From Asterias amurensis (lineage: Eukaryota > Echinodermata > Asteroidea > Forcipulatida > Asteriidae), in assembly GCF_032118995.1 (NCBI RefSeq), contig NC_092657.1:2105891-2169890 (forward strand): a DNA stretch of 64,000 nt, read 5' to 3'. Under the pieces are notes generated by a model. It was not told the DNA's origin. It ran no database searches and was given only the letters and a program-made list of their open reading frames with translations. The position numbers and the translations under genes were made by a program. Positions 1-11,995 of this stretch are shown in pieces; within the stretch, counting starts at the first letter, position 1, and every line of letters starts with the position of its first letter.

Positions 1-703
1 AATGTGAGACGCTAGTTAGGCTGGTAACCTTATCCTGGTAAGCACGTTGTGCTTATAACATTTGTTGTGCTTAAGCGGCCCTGTAAATTTGGGCCTTTGT
101 GACCAGCACTTCTCTCTAGAGCCATCCTACCACAGTAGACGGGAAAAGGGATGGGGTTGGAGACGGGGAGGGGAGGGAAAGAGGAAAGGGGGGGGGGGGT
201 TTACACCAAAACGCCATGTGCTCGTGAAGGGCACCATTTTCAGTCACGAAAGGCCATATAAGTAATAAAATGGATCTTGAAAAAGCAAAATGCTATTACG
301 TTTAATTGGTTTTGCTAGAATTACGCAACTGTATTATCCATCCTGAATAATACCTTCATATAATGTCAGAAACCCGCTCAAACGTTCACATCCCGTTTTC
401 TTGAAACACAATTTTACACATTAATTACTTTATGTTGTCTTACAGGCTGCGTTTCGTTACCAGTATGCCCTTCTGGGACACAAAAACAAAAACAAACTTG
501 CCTGTTTTCATATCGTCATCCATTTTGCTGCAAATACCGGAACTGCCTTTTAGCATAGAATGTTTGTTATACCGTGAAGTGTACACAAAGACCACGGGGG
601 TTCAAAGCTGTTGCACAATAGTCTTCATAGTCGTAAATTATGATATCAAATATCGAGACCAAAGGTCAACCAAATTGCCTATTATTTATTGAAAGATTGC
701 ATA
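1..703. other. Left flank, no gene; family E fragment at 1-105
   Basis: The first 105 bases match one arm of the family E inverted-repeat element (GCTTAAGC-type motifs ending near AAATTTGGGCC). A purine-rich patch with a run of G lies at about 150-200. I see no supported gene in the rest. Short open frames here have no recognisable domain. Confidence 0.5.
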
Positions 704-958
704 TGTCACGGGTGCGATGCGACCCCCCCCCCACGTTTATTTTTATGTTACGTAATCATTTGCTTTACTTGCATGGCTAGCGCCCTCTGCGGGCTGCTTT
801 CCGGTTCAAGAGCTTTCTGTTTTGGGCCGAAGACCTTAACTGACGTCTTTGCGTGTCTTCACCCAACAGATTCACCGTTTACAGATCTCAATAAAACTAA
901 AGAGCTACTATATGATCAGACTTGCCGTTTCATGCCCGTACTTATTCCAAGGGTCACA
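704..958 (+). repeat. 5' LTR of the Ty3/Gypsy element
   Basis: About 255 bp, TG...CA bounded, with a C run near its start. It matches the 3' LTR base for base apart from the C-run length. The sequence just after it (TTTGGTGGAGAATCCGGG) is placed like a tRNA primer-binding site; I could not assign the tRNA. Confidence 0.93.
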
Positions 959-2239
959 TTTGGTGGAGAATCCGGGTACGGGCATATCGACGACGGCATC
1001 AAGCATCACTTGATCGTCAGAGTACATTATACCCGTCAATCTTGTGACCGGTACAGATTACCCCATCAAGACGTTGAAGGCATCCCCAGCCAGGACAGCC
1101 GGGTTCCAGCGGGCAGAGCGGCCTTCCCCCCTGAACCCTGCCCCGCGGATCGGAGAGACCCTCAACACTCCAGACGTGAAGAATTTTGGACCGCCGTATC
1201 CTTACCATCGAACTTGGATCACCCGTGATTGAGCAACCTTATCCAGCCTCTTCAACGCCCCTGAGTGCCGGATGTTTTTTCTTCACGATCGGAACTGTTG
1301 AACATTTTCGCCAACATCAAGAACAAGTTTATCGCGGTGTTCTTGAACATTTTGCCAATAATAAAAATTTGCAGACTTCACGAACTCTCGCAAAGAATTC
1401 GATCGCCTCCATTTTGGACAAACTCATAGTTGTTTAAACTCATACGATCGGGAAAGCACCATCATCAGGACAATAAACACAATAGCATTGTCACACGGAC
1501 TAAAGACCTCCTTTGTACTCTTCCACTGTGCCGATTAAGAGTGCGTTCGGTTGTTACCACCAGACAAGCAGCTGATGAACAATTCCCATTATGAACATTG
1601 ACATTATTGGAATTTGATTGAATCAAGTCTCAATTGTATTTTGGATTCGGATTTGGTATTGTTGGTATTGTTAGGAGTCATTAATCTTGTCTGGCATTTA
1701 GACAGGTGTCCACTTAATGGGAGTAGGTACTTAAAGTTCTCATTCAGCTGAAAAGAACTTTAATCCATACATTGTTGTTTGCCTTTGGCGATGCTAAATT
1801 CCTGGGGTGTAAAAGAACACCTGTAAATTCTTTTGTATTGTATTTGAGACATTTTGATTGTCCAGCTGTGTGAAAGTTTCTCTTTATTACCTCAATTGGG
1901 TAGAGATAATTGAAGTCATTTCCTTCAGAATTGTCGCACGAAAATTCATTGTTTCTGGTACTTCAATTGTGTACAGAATTTTTTCTTCTTCTGAATATTG
2001 ATGTGTTCCAATTTGCATTCAAAGATTATATTTTGCTATTGCTGATTTGTTTTTGCATTGGTTACATTGATTGCATTTCATGATTGCTTCAGTTGGATTG
2101 ATATTATCATTTTTTTCTGACAGCCATTTTACATTTTGTGAAGGTATTGCATTGATGACCATTTTTGATACTTTTGAATTGTGTTCTTTTGCATACTTTG
2201 TCACTCTGTATTTTATCTTTGGACTGTGTTCTTGGAAGC
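959..2239 (+). other. Untranslated leader of the LTR element
   Basis: This stretch lies between the 5' LTR and the gag start. It begins with the putative primer-binding site and shows no recognisable domain. At about 1.3 kb it is long for a Ty3/Gypsy leader. Confidence 0.6.
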
Positions 2240-3553
2240 ATGTCTGACGAGGAAGAATTCCCATCGTCCACAGCAGCATTTGGTCACAGATCATCTCGTC
2301 GAACTCTTCCGAACAGACCTCAACATACCTCTCCCTTCCAAGAAGAACTAGGCGACATCCAGCAAACAACCGATCGCATGCTTTCGCAACTGGGAAACAT
2401 CGAGCGAAGACTATCCCGAGGCTCACTGCATCAATCAGTTACAGGTACTCATGCACAACGGTCAACTCCAATGATGTCTACCACATTGCCAAGGCAAGGG
2501 TCTTCTTCAAATGACTATCCTTTGAGGTCTAGCCAAGCGCCGAGGCAAGGTTCTTCTTCAACCGACTATCCAGTTCTCACACCTCAGAATCACCACCTAC
2601 CTGACCGCAACTCCACTACGCTTTCATCTCATCACCGTTTACTTCCATCACATCAAGTGAAAAGTGTACCTATGTTTACAGGGCGTGACCAAGGTGCAAC
2701 AATCGCCATTGAAGATTGGGTCCGAGACGTGAATTATCTCATCGAAACTACTTCGATGCCTGAAGAAATCCAGTTTTCTACCATCGTGAGATATCTTGGT
2801 GGCGCTGCAAGAAAACTTGTACTCAATCTCCATCCAACACATCAGACCCCAAGCCACGCCTTTGCAGAACTCAAAGCACAGTTCGGAGATGTATTTCTGA
2901 CTGGTGATCCATTAGCCAGCTTCTATGAGCGTGTGAAACATCCCACCGAAATACCGAGCATCTACGCCGTCGAACTAGAGGCAACGCTGAGAACCATAGA
3001 GGAAAAGTCAACCCTAAGTCGCCCTTTTCCTAATAGAAATAGTATGCTGACGCTACAATTTATGAGAGGCGTCAAAGACGAGAAAGTTACACAGAGACTC
3101 GCACCGATGAAGCCCAGAGATATGACGTTTCGGGAACTTCAAATTGAACTTCGTCAACTGGAACGAGAGTCTAGGATTGCAGCAGCTGCAAAGACAGGAA
3201 CCAAGCTTCAAGCTCAACAATTGCAGCAGATTCGTCCTCCATACCAGCAATCCTCACCAAAAGTGCCAGATGTCAAGAGCCCCAAACCAACTACCGATCA
3301 TGATGTGTTACAAGAACTTCTCGCCACTGTCCATCAACTAGCTCTGAGGGTAGATGATATCTCTCATCAAACTCCACGTGGACCTCAGCAACCAAGAACA
3401 GACCAACATGCCTCTGGTCAACGAGTGTTCTACTGCCACAGATGCGGCAATGAAGGTCATATTGCCAAAGGATGCAGAAGTGCCCCTTTAAACTCCAACG
3501 GCCCACGGCCAATGGGCAAGCCGTCAGAGGCCGGGAATCAGCGAGCCCAGTAG
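2240..3553 (+). pseudogene. gag region of the LTR element fossil
   Basis: The frame beginning MSDEEEF encodes a Gag-like protein. It has a Ser/Thr/Gln-rich N-terminal part, a central retrotransposon-Gag-like segment around the W of EDWVRDVNY, and one CCHC zinc knuckle near the C-terminus (CHRCGNEGHIAKGC). An in-frame ATG 75 bases upstream is possible, but this one begins the hydrophilic Gag-like sequence. The following pol frame overlaps its end in the -1 register, as is common in this family. Confidence 0.85.
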
Positions 3554-6500
3554 TAAGTTCTCCTTCAAACACTGCACCACGTCTGTCTTCAATATGCCAC
3601 GGTGGTAACATACCTCTCCATCACCAGCAATTGATTGGTCCAACAAACGAAGACGTCGTCAACGTTAATGGTGTGAACTACACTGCCCTAATAGACTCTG
3701 GCTCCCAGATCACGTCGATAACGGAAGACATCTTGAGGCAAAACCCTGAGCTCCAGAACATGGAAATTTCTCCTTCAGAAGTCTCCATCGAAAGTGCTAG
3801 TGGGCACAGCGTTCCTCACCGAGGTGTCATCCCTTTAACCATCACTATAATGGACGTCGTCTACAAGGATGTTCCTACATTTGTTGTACAAGCAGACAGT
3901 TACCGTAGAAACGTTCCAGTCCTCATTGGTACTAATGTCATCAGAGCAGTGAAGAGAGACCATCAAGTGACAAAGAGTAATAAGTTCCTGCCTCCGAAGA
4001 GCTCTGCATGGTATGCAGCCTTCAACAGTATTTCTGCTTCAGAACCTGGTAGCCACAGCGACGGTACCATCGGCTACGCTAGGTACATCGGCCGATACCC
4101 CCGAGTGATACCAGCAGGCCAAGAAGTAGACATCATTTGTCAGGCACCCCCTGGCAAAGGTCCGTACACTGCAGTAGTTGAAAACTTTCCTCGAAGCTCT
4201 TCATCTTTAAAAGTTAGCAACCTGGTCACAGATGTTGAATCTAACTGCCAAGTACCCGTGAGACTTTGCAACATCTCCGCCAAGCCCATAACCATCAAAC
4301 ACAACTGCAAACTCGCACAGCTAGCATACATCCAGCGCATTGATGATCTACCACTCAATGAAGACTACGAAACGTTACAAGCTAGACAGGAAGACGAAGA
4401 TGTTTCTCCTTCTTATCAGCTGAGCCAAGTCCATGAAAGTCCAGGAGATGTTAAACATACACCACTTGTTGACCTATCCAAAGCGAAGTTAGACAGCGAG
4501 TCACAAAAGCAGCAGCTAGAGAGTCTCCTTCAGAATTACTCTGACGTATTCTCATCCAGTCCCCTGGACTTTGGATGTACGTCGACGATGAAGCACTCCA
4601 TCCCACTCATAGACAATCAACCCTTTCGACTTCCTCACCGCCGAATTCCTCCTTCACAATACCAAGCTGTCAAAGATCATCTCAAGGCCATGGAAGAAGC
4701 AGGTGTCATCCGCAGAAGTAACAGTCCATTCGCCTCACCGATAGTGATAGCCCATAAGAAGGATGGTTCACTGCGGATATGTATTGACTATCGTCGCCTG
4801 AACAGCAAAACTGTACGTGATGCATATCCTCTCCCTCGCACATCAGATGAAGCACTGGACGCTCTTGGAAATGCTCAACTCTTCACCACTCTAGATCTCA
4901 CATCAGGCTACTGGCAGGTTCAAATGGAAGGACGAAGACATACCTAAGACAGCGTTCACTACCCCCATGGGACTATTTGAATGTAATCGGATGCCCTTCG
5001 GCTTAGCAAATGCCCCAGCTACATTCCAACGTCTGATGATGACTTGTCTCGGAGAGCAAAACTACGTCACGTGTCTCCTCTACCTCGATGACATCATCAT
5101 ATCTCTGCCAACTTCGAAGACCATCTCGACCGCCTCTCTAAAGTGTTCTCCTGTTTGAGGCAACACGGTCTGAAACTGAGCCGTCCAAGTGTAACCTCCT
5201 CCAAGAAGAAGTTAGATACCTCGGACACATCGTTTCGAACAAAGGCATTAGTACTGATCCAGAGAAGACGCAACAAGTAGAGCACTGGCCAACCCCACTA
5301 ATCGCAAGGAACTACAACGCTTCCTCGGCTTCACTGGCTACTATAGAAGATTTATTAAAGGATACTCACACGTTGTCTCACCTCTCTACAAGCTCACTGC
5401 TGGTGACCCAAGACGAAAGAAGAAGAATACCAAAAACACCTCTCCATCTGTAACCCCACCTTTCATCTGGACAGAAGAGTGTCAGAACGCGATGGACATG
5501 TTAAAGCAGTACTTGACATCTCCACCGATCCTCGCCTACGCCGACTATTCACTCCCGTTTATACTCCAGACCGATGCATCAGGAGTAGGGCTCGGAGCTG
5601 TCCTCAGCCAAGTCCAAAATGGACAGAGAGAGTCATCGCTTACGCAAGCAGAGGACTCAACCCGCCGAATCTCGACTACGCAGCACATAAGTTAGAATTC
5701 CTAGCCATGAAGTGGGCGATTACTGACAAGCTACGAGACTATCTCTGGGCAACCAATGTCCGTGCTGACAGACAACAATCCTCTCCTTTATGTCACTACA
5801 TCTGCCAAACTAGATGCGACAGGCCAAAGATGGATTGCGGCACTATCTCAGTTCAATTTCACTGTTAAATACAAGCCCGGAAAGAACAACGGAGCGGCTG
5901 ATGCACTCTCTCGCAAATCGCATGCTGATACTTCAAGAAGTCTCTTGTCATTCCAAAAGGATGCAATCACAATTCCTCCCCACATCGTGCAAGCTATCTG
6001 CAACAGTCACCCACCCGAAACAACTCCCTCATCGAACCTCCAATTGCAAGATGCGATGTCATGACACAGAGTCACACGTCACTCCCATCAAATGAGTTGC
6101 CGAGACTACAAGAGAAAGACATCATATCCGCTCAGAGAAGTGACACGGACATATCCAGAGTCATACACTATCTAGAGAAAGGAAGAAAACCACCAGAGCA
6201 GAGAGGAGTTGTGAAAAGCTCGGATGCCTCATGTACCTAAGACAATGGGAAAAGCTTCACATGAAAAACGGCGTACTCTATCGTCTCAGAAAGACCCATG
6301 ACGGATCAACAGCCGAACAGCTTGTTCTCCCTGAACCAATTTCGACACACAGTAATGACATCACTCCACAATGATTTCGGTCACTTGGGCTACGAAAGAA
6401 CGCTCGACATCGCAAGAACCCGCTTTCTTTGGTCAAGATGGCAAGTGACATCAAAACTTGGTGTGAACAATGCAAGCGATGCTGCCTAAGAAAAACTCCG

Positions 6501-7969
6501 TCTACAAAAACGCGTGTACCTTTGGTCAGCATCACCACAACTGAGCCTATGGAATTACTCTGCATCGATTACCTCAAGCTGGAAAGAAGCAAAGGTGGCT
6601 ATGAAAAACATTTTGGTAATCACAGATCATTTCACCAAGTATGCCCAGGCGTTCCATCTCGCGATCAGAAGGCAGGCACAGTTGCTAAGATACTCTGGGA
6701 AAAGATAATACAGCACTACGGATTTCCTGTACGACTACACGCTGATCAGGGTCGCCAACTTTGAAAGCCACCTCATCCGAGAATTATGCAAGATCTGTGG
6801 CATCAAAAGAGCCGAACTACCCCGTATCACCCTCAAGGAAATGGCGTCACAGAGCGTTTTAACCATACGCTCCTTAACATGCTTGGGACATTAGAAGAAA
6901 ATCAGAAGAAAGACTGGAAGCAATACGTCGAAATAATGACACACGCATACAACTCCACACGTCACGACTCCACCGGTTATGCTCCGTTCTACCTGATGTT
7001 GGTAGACACCCATATCTACCAGTCGACTTGATGTTTGGACTCAATTCCACTCAGAGAGAGTCTACTTCAAACTATGCGGACTATGTAGAGCAGCTGAGAG
7101 AAAGACTACAGAAATCATACACAAGGGCCAGCGACTACGTCAAACAAGCGCAGTCGAAGCAGAAACGCCTGTATGACAGAGGTTCCTCCATCGCTCCTCT
7201 ACGTCTAGGTGACAGAGTCCTCATCCAAAACAAGAACCTCATTGGCACATGCAAATTAGCCGATAGATGGGAATCACAGCCCTATATTGTGATTTCAAAG
7301 CACAAAGATCTACCTGTGTACAGCCTCCGCTCCCTCGGCGACGGTAGAGAAAGAACTGTGCACAGAAACATGCTGACTCCATGCATGTTTCTCCCACTAG
7401 AAGAGAACAACACAACAGCCGATGAACCACATCAGGAAACCCAGTTAGAGTCAGACGAACATCAGGAGAGTGAGAAAGTTCCAACTATCATGGATCATAG
7501 TGAAACTAGCGACGAAGAGATAGACATAGACTTCATCCCAGTAGAAACTGAATCTTCGTCAATGTCTCCTTCACTATCTCCGTCACTATCACCTCCTGTC
7601 CTCACACCAATCATAGATCTTGAGCCAAGCAATGTCGTTGAAGTTTCCCCTCCTGTCGCACCACCGCAACTTACCCCTGAGTTACTGGAAACCCAAACTA
7701 TTGATGTTACAGATGAGTCGAACGACACTGAAAGTACGGTATATCTTTCGCCACCGAGCCCTAGACCTATCAGAAACAGACAGCCGCCCACAAGGTTTAC
7801 CTATGACTTCATAGGTCAAACCAAACAACTGCAAGCACGAGATACATCACGCCAAGAAAAGATATGCAATGGACGACGACTGTTCGACAAGTGGAAAGAG
7901 CCTACTATGGCTAAGACAAGAAGAAAAGCTTGTCTGCGTCTCCTTCTGCAAGAACACAGTTCCATCTAA
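3554..7969 (+). pseudogene. pol region of the LTR element fossil (PR-RT-RH-IN)
   Basis: Domains appear in Ty3/Gypsy order. An aspartic protease with the DSGSQ motif lies near 3690. Reverse transcriptase lies at about 4600-5150, with FASPIVIAHKKDGSLRICID, MPFGLANAPATFQR and the YLDD box. RNase H (QTDASGVGLGAVLSQ) lies at about 5560-5930. Integrase lies at about 6300-7400, with an H/C zinc-binding region, HADQG and [12 protein letters not shown], followed by an acidic Ser/Pro-rich tail. The region is broken by several interruptions and is treated as a fossil. Confidence 0.9.
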
Positions 7970-8445
7970 TAACCCCCCCCCCCAAATTGTATATACACTG
8001 TATTATTATTGATTGTAACTCAATGAAGATAACGAAGTATTATTTAAATAATACTGTTATAGAGAGAAAGAAACAAAAAAATCTCTCTGAGTTATGTTCA
8101 TTTCGTTATAATTGTTACTTTCAATGTGTCAAGATATTGAAGTTGTAATGTAATTAACTTCTGCATTAAGTTTTGTCTACCAAAATGACAGAGTCTTTTT
8201 TGAAGGAACCATTTAGAGATGTATTTAAATTACTGGTGTTCTGCTCCTTAGTTATAGAATACTTACCTTTTTGTTGTTCTAACTAAATGCTTGGAACACC
8301 AGAGTTTTGTTTAAAGGTTGGATGGCATGGAAGACATTTGCCACCATTTTGTTTTCATAAGTTGTAAAATTTCCATTGTGTAAATATGTAACATAGGTTA
8401 TGTTAGTTGCATGCCGAGGACGACATTTTTCTCCAGGGGGAATAA

Positions 8446-8702
8446 TGTCACGGGTGCGATGCGACCCCCCCCCCCCACGTTTATTTTTATGTTACGTAAT
8501 CATTTGCTTTACTTGCATGGCTAGCGCCCTCTGCGGGCTGCTTTCCGGTTCAAGAGCTTTCTGTTTTGGGCCGAAGACCTTAACTGACGTCTTTGCGTGT
8601 CTTCACCCAACAGATTCACCGTTTACAGATCTCAATAAAACTAAAGAGCTACTATATGATCAGACTTGCCGTTTCATGCCCGTACTTATTCCAAGGGTCA
8701 CA
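8446..8702 (+). repeat. 3' LTR of the Ty3/Gypsy element
   Basis: About 257 bp, with the same termini as the 5' LTR and CATA immediately downstream. An AATAAA lies inside the repeat and could serve as its polyadenylation signal. Confidence 0.93.
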
Positions 8703-8775
8703 CATACAAAAACGAAACGAAACTCGTGGTGCTGCTATCTTGGGGGTTTTCAAAACCAAACAATAAAATCATATT

Positions 8776-9016
8776 GGGTGCGTTCGTTTAGCTTCCCTGG
8801 GGATGGGACGACCCCGGTCTTCCCCGGTACGTTCGAATAGCTTTGACGTCATTCCAGGGGCTCACCCGGGTCAGTGGAGTGGGTCACTTGGGGGTGACCC
8901 GAGGTGCATGCCGTCACCACGAGAGGGCGAGTGTTACTGTTCGATTAGCTCTTGTCAGGGGCTCACCCGAGTGAGCACCGCGAGGTCGACCCAGGGAAGC
9001 TTTATCAAACGCACCC
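8776..9016. mobile_element. Inverted-repeat MITE, family I
   Basis: The ends are GGGTGCGTTCGTTTAGCTTC and the degraded inverse ...GAAGCTTTATCAAACGCACCC. The interior is G+C-rich with GGTCGACCC and GGCTCACCCG motifs in both orientations. Three related copies lie at 15364, 46781 and 51149. There is no coding capacity, so it is a non-autonomous DNA element. Confidence 0.8.
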
Positions 9017-9394
9017 AAAGTGAGCTTTGCGTTTCATTCAACGCAGCTTTAAAAAGGGTTAAGAAAGTTTACCTAACACCACCAAAAGGCTATGGACTGC
9101 CACGTCAAGGTGAGGGCTTACCCGTTTGCATGTTAGCCTCATAAAAATAGTATAACAAAATGGATTTTAAACTCAGATTATGTGTCATATTTTGAAATAC
9201 AAGACAGTTGTTTTCTGTACACACTGCATTCAGCTGGCTTGCACATGACTTTCAACCTACTGTTATCTTGACCGTATCTACTTGCTAGTCCACCTGTGGA
9301 CTTCCAGCTCCCTGCGTGGTAGGTTCACGTTAGGACCGCATCAACGGCTGCTACACCCACCTGCTGTGTAGAATTCTTAACATCTGGCGGGACC

Positions 9395-9792
9395 TTAAAG
9401 GAACACGTTGCCTTGGATCGGACGAGTTGGTCTATAAAAAGCGTTTGAAACCGTTTGTTATGAAATGCATATGGTTAGAAAGATGTTTGAAAAGTAGAAT
9501 ATAATGATCCACACAAGTATCACTCAAAATTGCACGGTTTTCCTTTTACGTCGCGAACTAACACGGTCGGCCATTTATGAGAGTCAAAAATTTGACTCCC
9601 ATAAATGGCCGACCGTGTTTGTCGATGATGTGAAAAGAAAACCACGCAATTTCGAGGCATATTTGTGTAGATCATTGTACATTGTATTCTACTTTTACAA
9701 CATCTTTCTACCCATATGCATTTTATAACAAACGGTTACAGAACACTTTTCAAAGTCCAACTCGACCCATCCAAGGCAACGTGTTCATTTAA
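9395..9792. mobile_element. Inverted-repeat MITE, family A (copy 1)
   Basis: TTAA flanks ends reading AGGAACACGTTGCCTTGGAT. The element is one long imperfect palindrome with its centre at GAGTCAAAAATTTGACTC and arms containing CGGCCATTTAT. TTAA duplication, small size and no gene make it a non-autonomous DNA transposon. Open frames inside are by-products of the palindrome. Confidence 0.88.
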
Positions 9793-11995
9793 AGTGCATT
9801 GATCGAGATATTGGACCTAGATCTGACTTGAACTCGAGTGCAAACTTTACAATTTGCATAAACGTGTCTCAGTTCTGACTACTGTTTCATTATGGAACGA
9901 GTATACCCGTATAATCAATGAGGTTGCCAGGCATCCGACTTAATGTGCGCCCTCTAGTGTCAGATTGTACAACTACCAATATCAAAGTATCCGACTCGAG
10001 TCTTATCGCTTTAAAGTAAGAAGTGAGGCACCAGACCAAAACAACAAAACTTTTTTGTTAAAGATATTTATTTTTATAGGATTTTAAATAACGTTGATTT
10101 TTTGTCTTTTGAAAACAAAAATATTAGTGTTACATTTCAAACTATATTTCACCGTATAATTATGCATCTTTATGAGAAAAATAATATGTACATGATTACA
10201 TGTAGTTTAGTTTTCCCATCACACAAATCATGTGGTATGTGCTTTACTAACGCCAGGTGACGTTATCGAAAGAATAACGTTGCCGCAGCCATTTTGTAAG
10301 TCCATTCAGTGTTCCCAAGTGTAACACTTTGAAGTGGGCTTACAGAAGCATCCCTGTGGGGTCTCTTATACAACGGAACAAAGGACCCAAAAGGGGTCAA
10401 CCTGGACCCCACAAGCAATGGCTAAAATTTTCATTTTATTTTTTACAGAAAAAAATGGTTCCAGAACGAACTTCATAATCAGTAATCTTTTTGACTCAAA
10501 CAATAGTATCTGTTTGCTCATATCCAAACATGTATACCTTCAATATGTATTGACAATTAAATCTCGAATCTAGCAATATAATTGTTAGCACAGTGCACGT
10601 AGAAAATACAATTTATTAAGAAAGAAATATGCTGTTTATCATAATTACAGTCAGAGTTTTGATTTCAGAAGGCAATTAAGAAAATATATAATTTTGTTAA
10701 AGAAAAATGTTTTCTCATAACACGATACTTTGAGATGAAAACTCGTAAATAAATCAAAAGGAAATAAAACAAAATTGGCACACAGTCGACTTTAGATTAC
10801 AGAAGGCGTTTCAGAAAAGAAAAAGAAAAAAATGTAAAAAATAAAGGCGTTCTGATAGCACGATATTTTTGAGATGAAAACTGACAAATTATACCAACAA
10901 TTTTTTTTTTTTGATTTTCATTTATAAGGCCATAATTGATTTTGTGCTGAAAGGCTAATTGGATATAATTATAATAATTAGTACTTGTTTCATATTTACA
11001 GTAAATCTGAAAACATCAAAAGTTTCTTCATCTTTACTTTGTTCCTCTGCAAAATCATTTTAAGCAGCATGTCTTTGTACATGTATAGGTAGGAGAAAAT
11101 AAACTCAAACATAGACTTGTCCAAGGCGGTTCCGTGCAACAAAAACAACCACGTGACTTTGAGTATTGAACACAGGCCTTCTCTGTGCGTACGGTGTTGA
11201 AAAAAAAAACTTCGACCCAACAGTATGTATGTTTCACAGTTTGTGTTCGCCGTGCATTAAAACTATCTGCTCTTGTAGCCTGATGTGACGTCACTCTTCC
11301 CTGAACGCGAACAACGCCAGATACCGGTCTTTCGGGTATGTTGGTTTCCTGCAGATTAACCTTTGACCGTGCATTACAATAATAAATCGTGTGTGCATTA
11401 TAGATCCAGTTGGGTACGTCTTTACGTACACATGTCCATCCAATGAAACCATTGCGTCTGTTAGACCAATGCCCGTCTTGCGGTAACCAGCATTGTACTT
11501 TTGTCAGTCTAAGTAGTTATTGATGTAAGGCAGTTTCTATTAAAAGGCCACCGGGACGGCGAATCACTGTTTTAGTACTGTAAACTAAAGAGCATAAACT
11601 GATGCTTGAAGGACGCCCTCAACTTCCACTTTAATGAGTCAGAGGATTAGCCTGAACATCTGAAGTCATTACTTTTGAAAAAAAGACGCACTCGACGTCA
11701 ACTTAAATGAGATAGTGGATTAGCGTGAATATCTGACGTCACACTTAGAGTTTTGAGCCCACTTCCATGCCATAGTCATCTTTGATTTCTCATTCATTAA
11801 CATGGCCTTCACTTTCCTGGAGATTCACAGTTAAATCAGACGAACATGTTTATACTGTACATATACCCAACTCTCCTTGGGGATAAGGAACTCCTTGGGG
11901 ATAAGGACAGCGGATCAGTCTAGATCATCTGTAATATATGTCAGGGCGCCCTCTGTGGGTACTGCACCCGTATAGAGCGGCTGGTCGTCGAGAAA
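9793..11995. other. AT-rich stretch, no gene; perhaps CD225 gene 3' UTR
   Basis: I find no conserved coding segment on either strand. The minus-strand gene at 11996-13958 ends just to the right, so part of this AT-rich stretch may be its 3' UTR. Minus-strand AATAAA candidates lie at about 10612-10617 and 10067-10072. A short duplication of ACTCCTTGGGGATAAGGA lies near 11871-11907. Confidence 0.45.

Larger units (their letters stand above)
704..8702 (+). mobile_element. Ty3/Gypsy-type LTR retrotransposon fossil
   Basis: Two direct LTRs starting TGTCACGGG and ending GGTCACA bound an interior with gag, protease, reverse transcriptase, RNase H and integrase regions in Ty3/Gypsy order. The 4-bp sequence CATA stands directly outside both LTRs and is the likely target duplication. 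The LTRs differ visibly only in the length of a C run, so the insertion is young. The coding interior is nevertheless broken, by roughly ten interruptions. A leader of about 1.3 kb separates the 5' LTR from gag. A purine-rich tract (CCAGGGGGAATAA) precedes the 3' LTR and is the likely polypurine tract. I see no envelope gene. The lineage within Ty3/Gypsy is not assigned. Confidence 0.93.

Noticed and set aside
2019-2426. Minus-strand open frame overlapping gag
   Set aside because: Antisense shadow without any domain.
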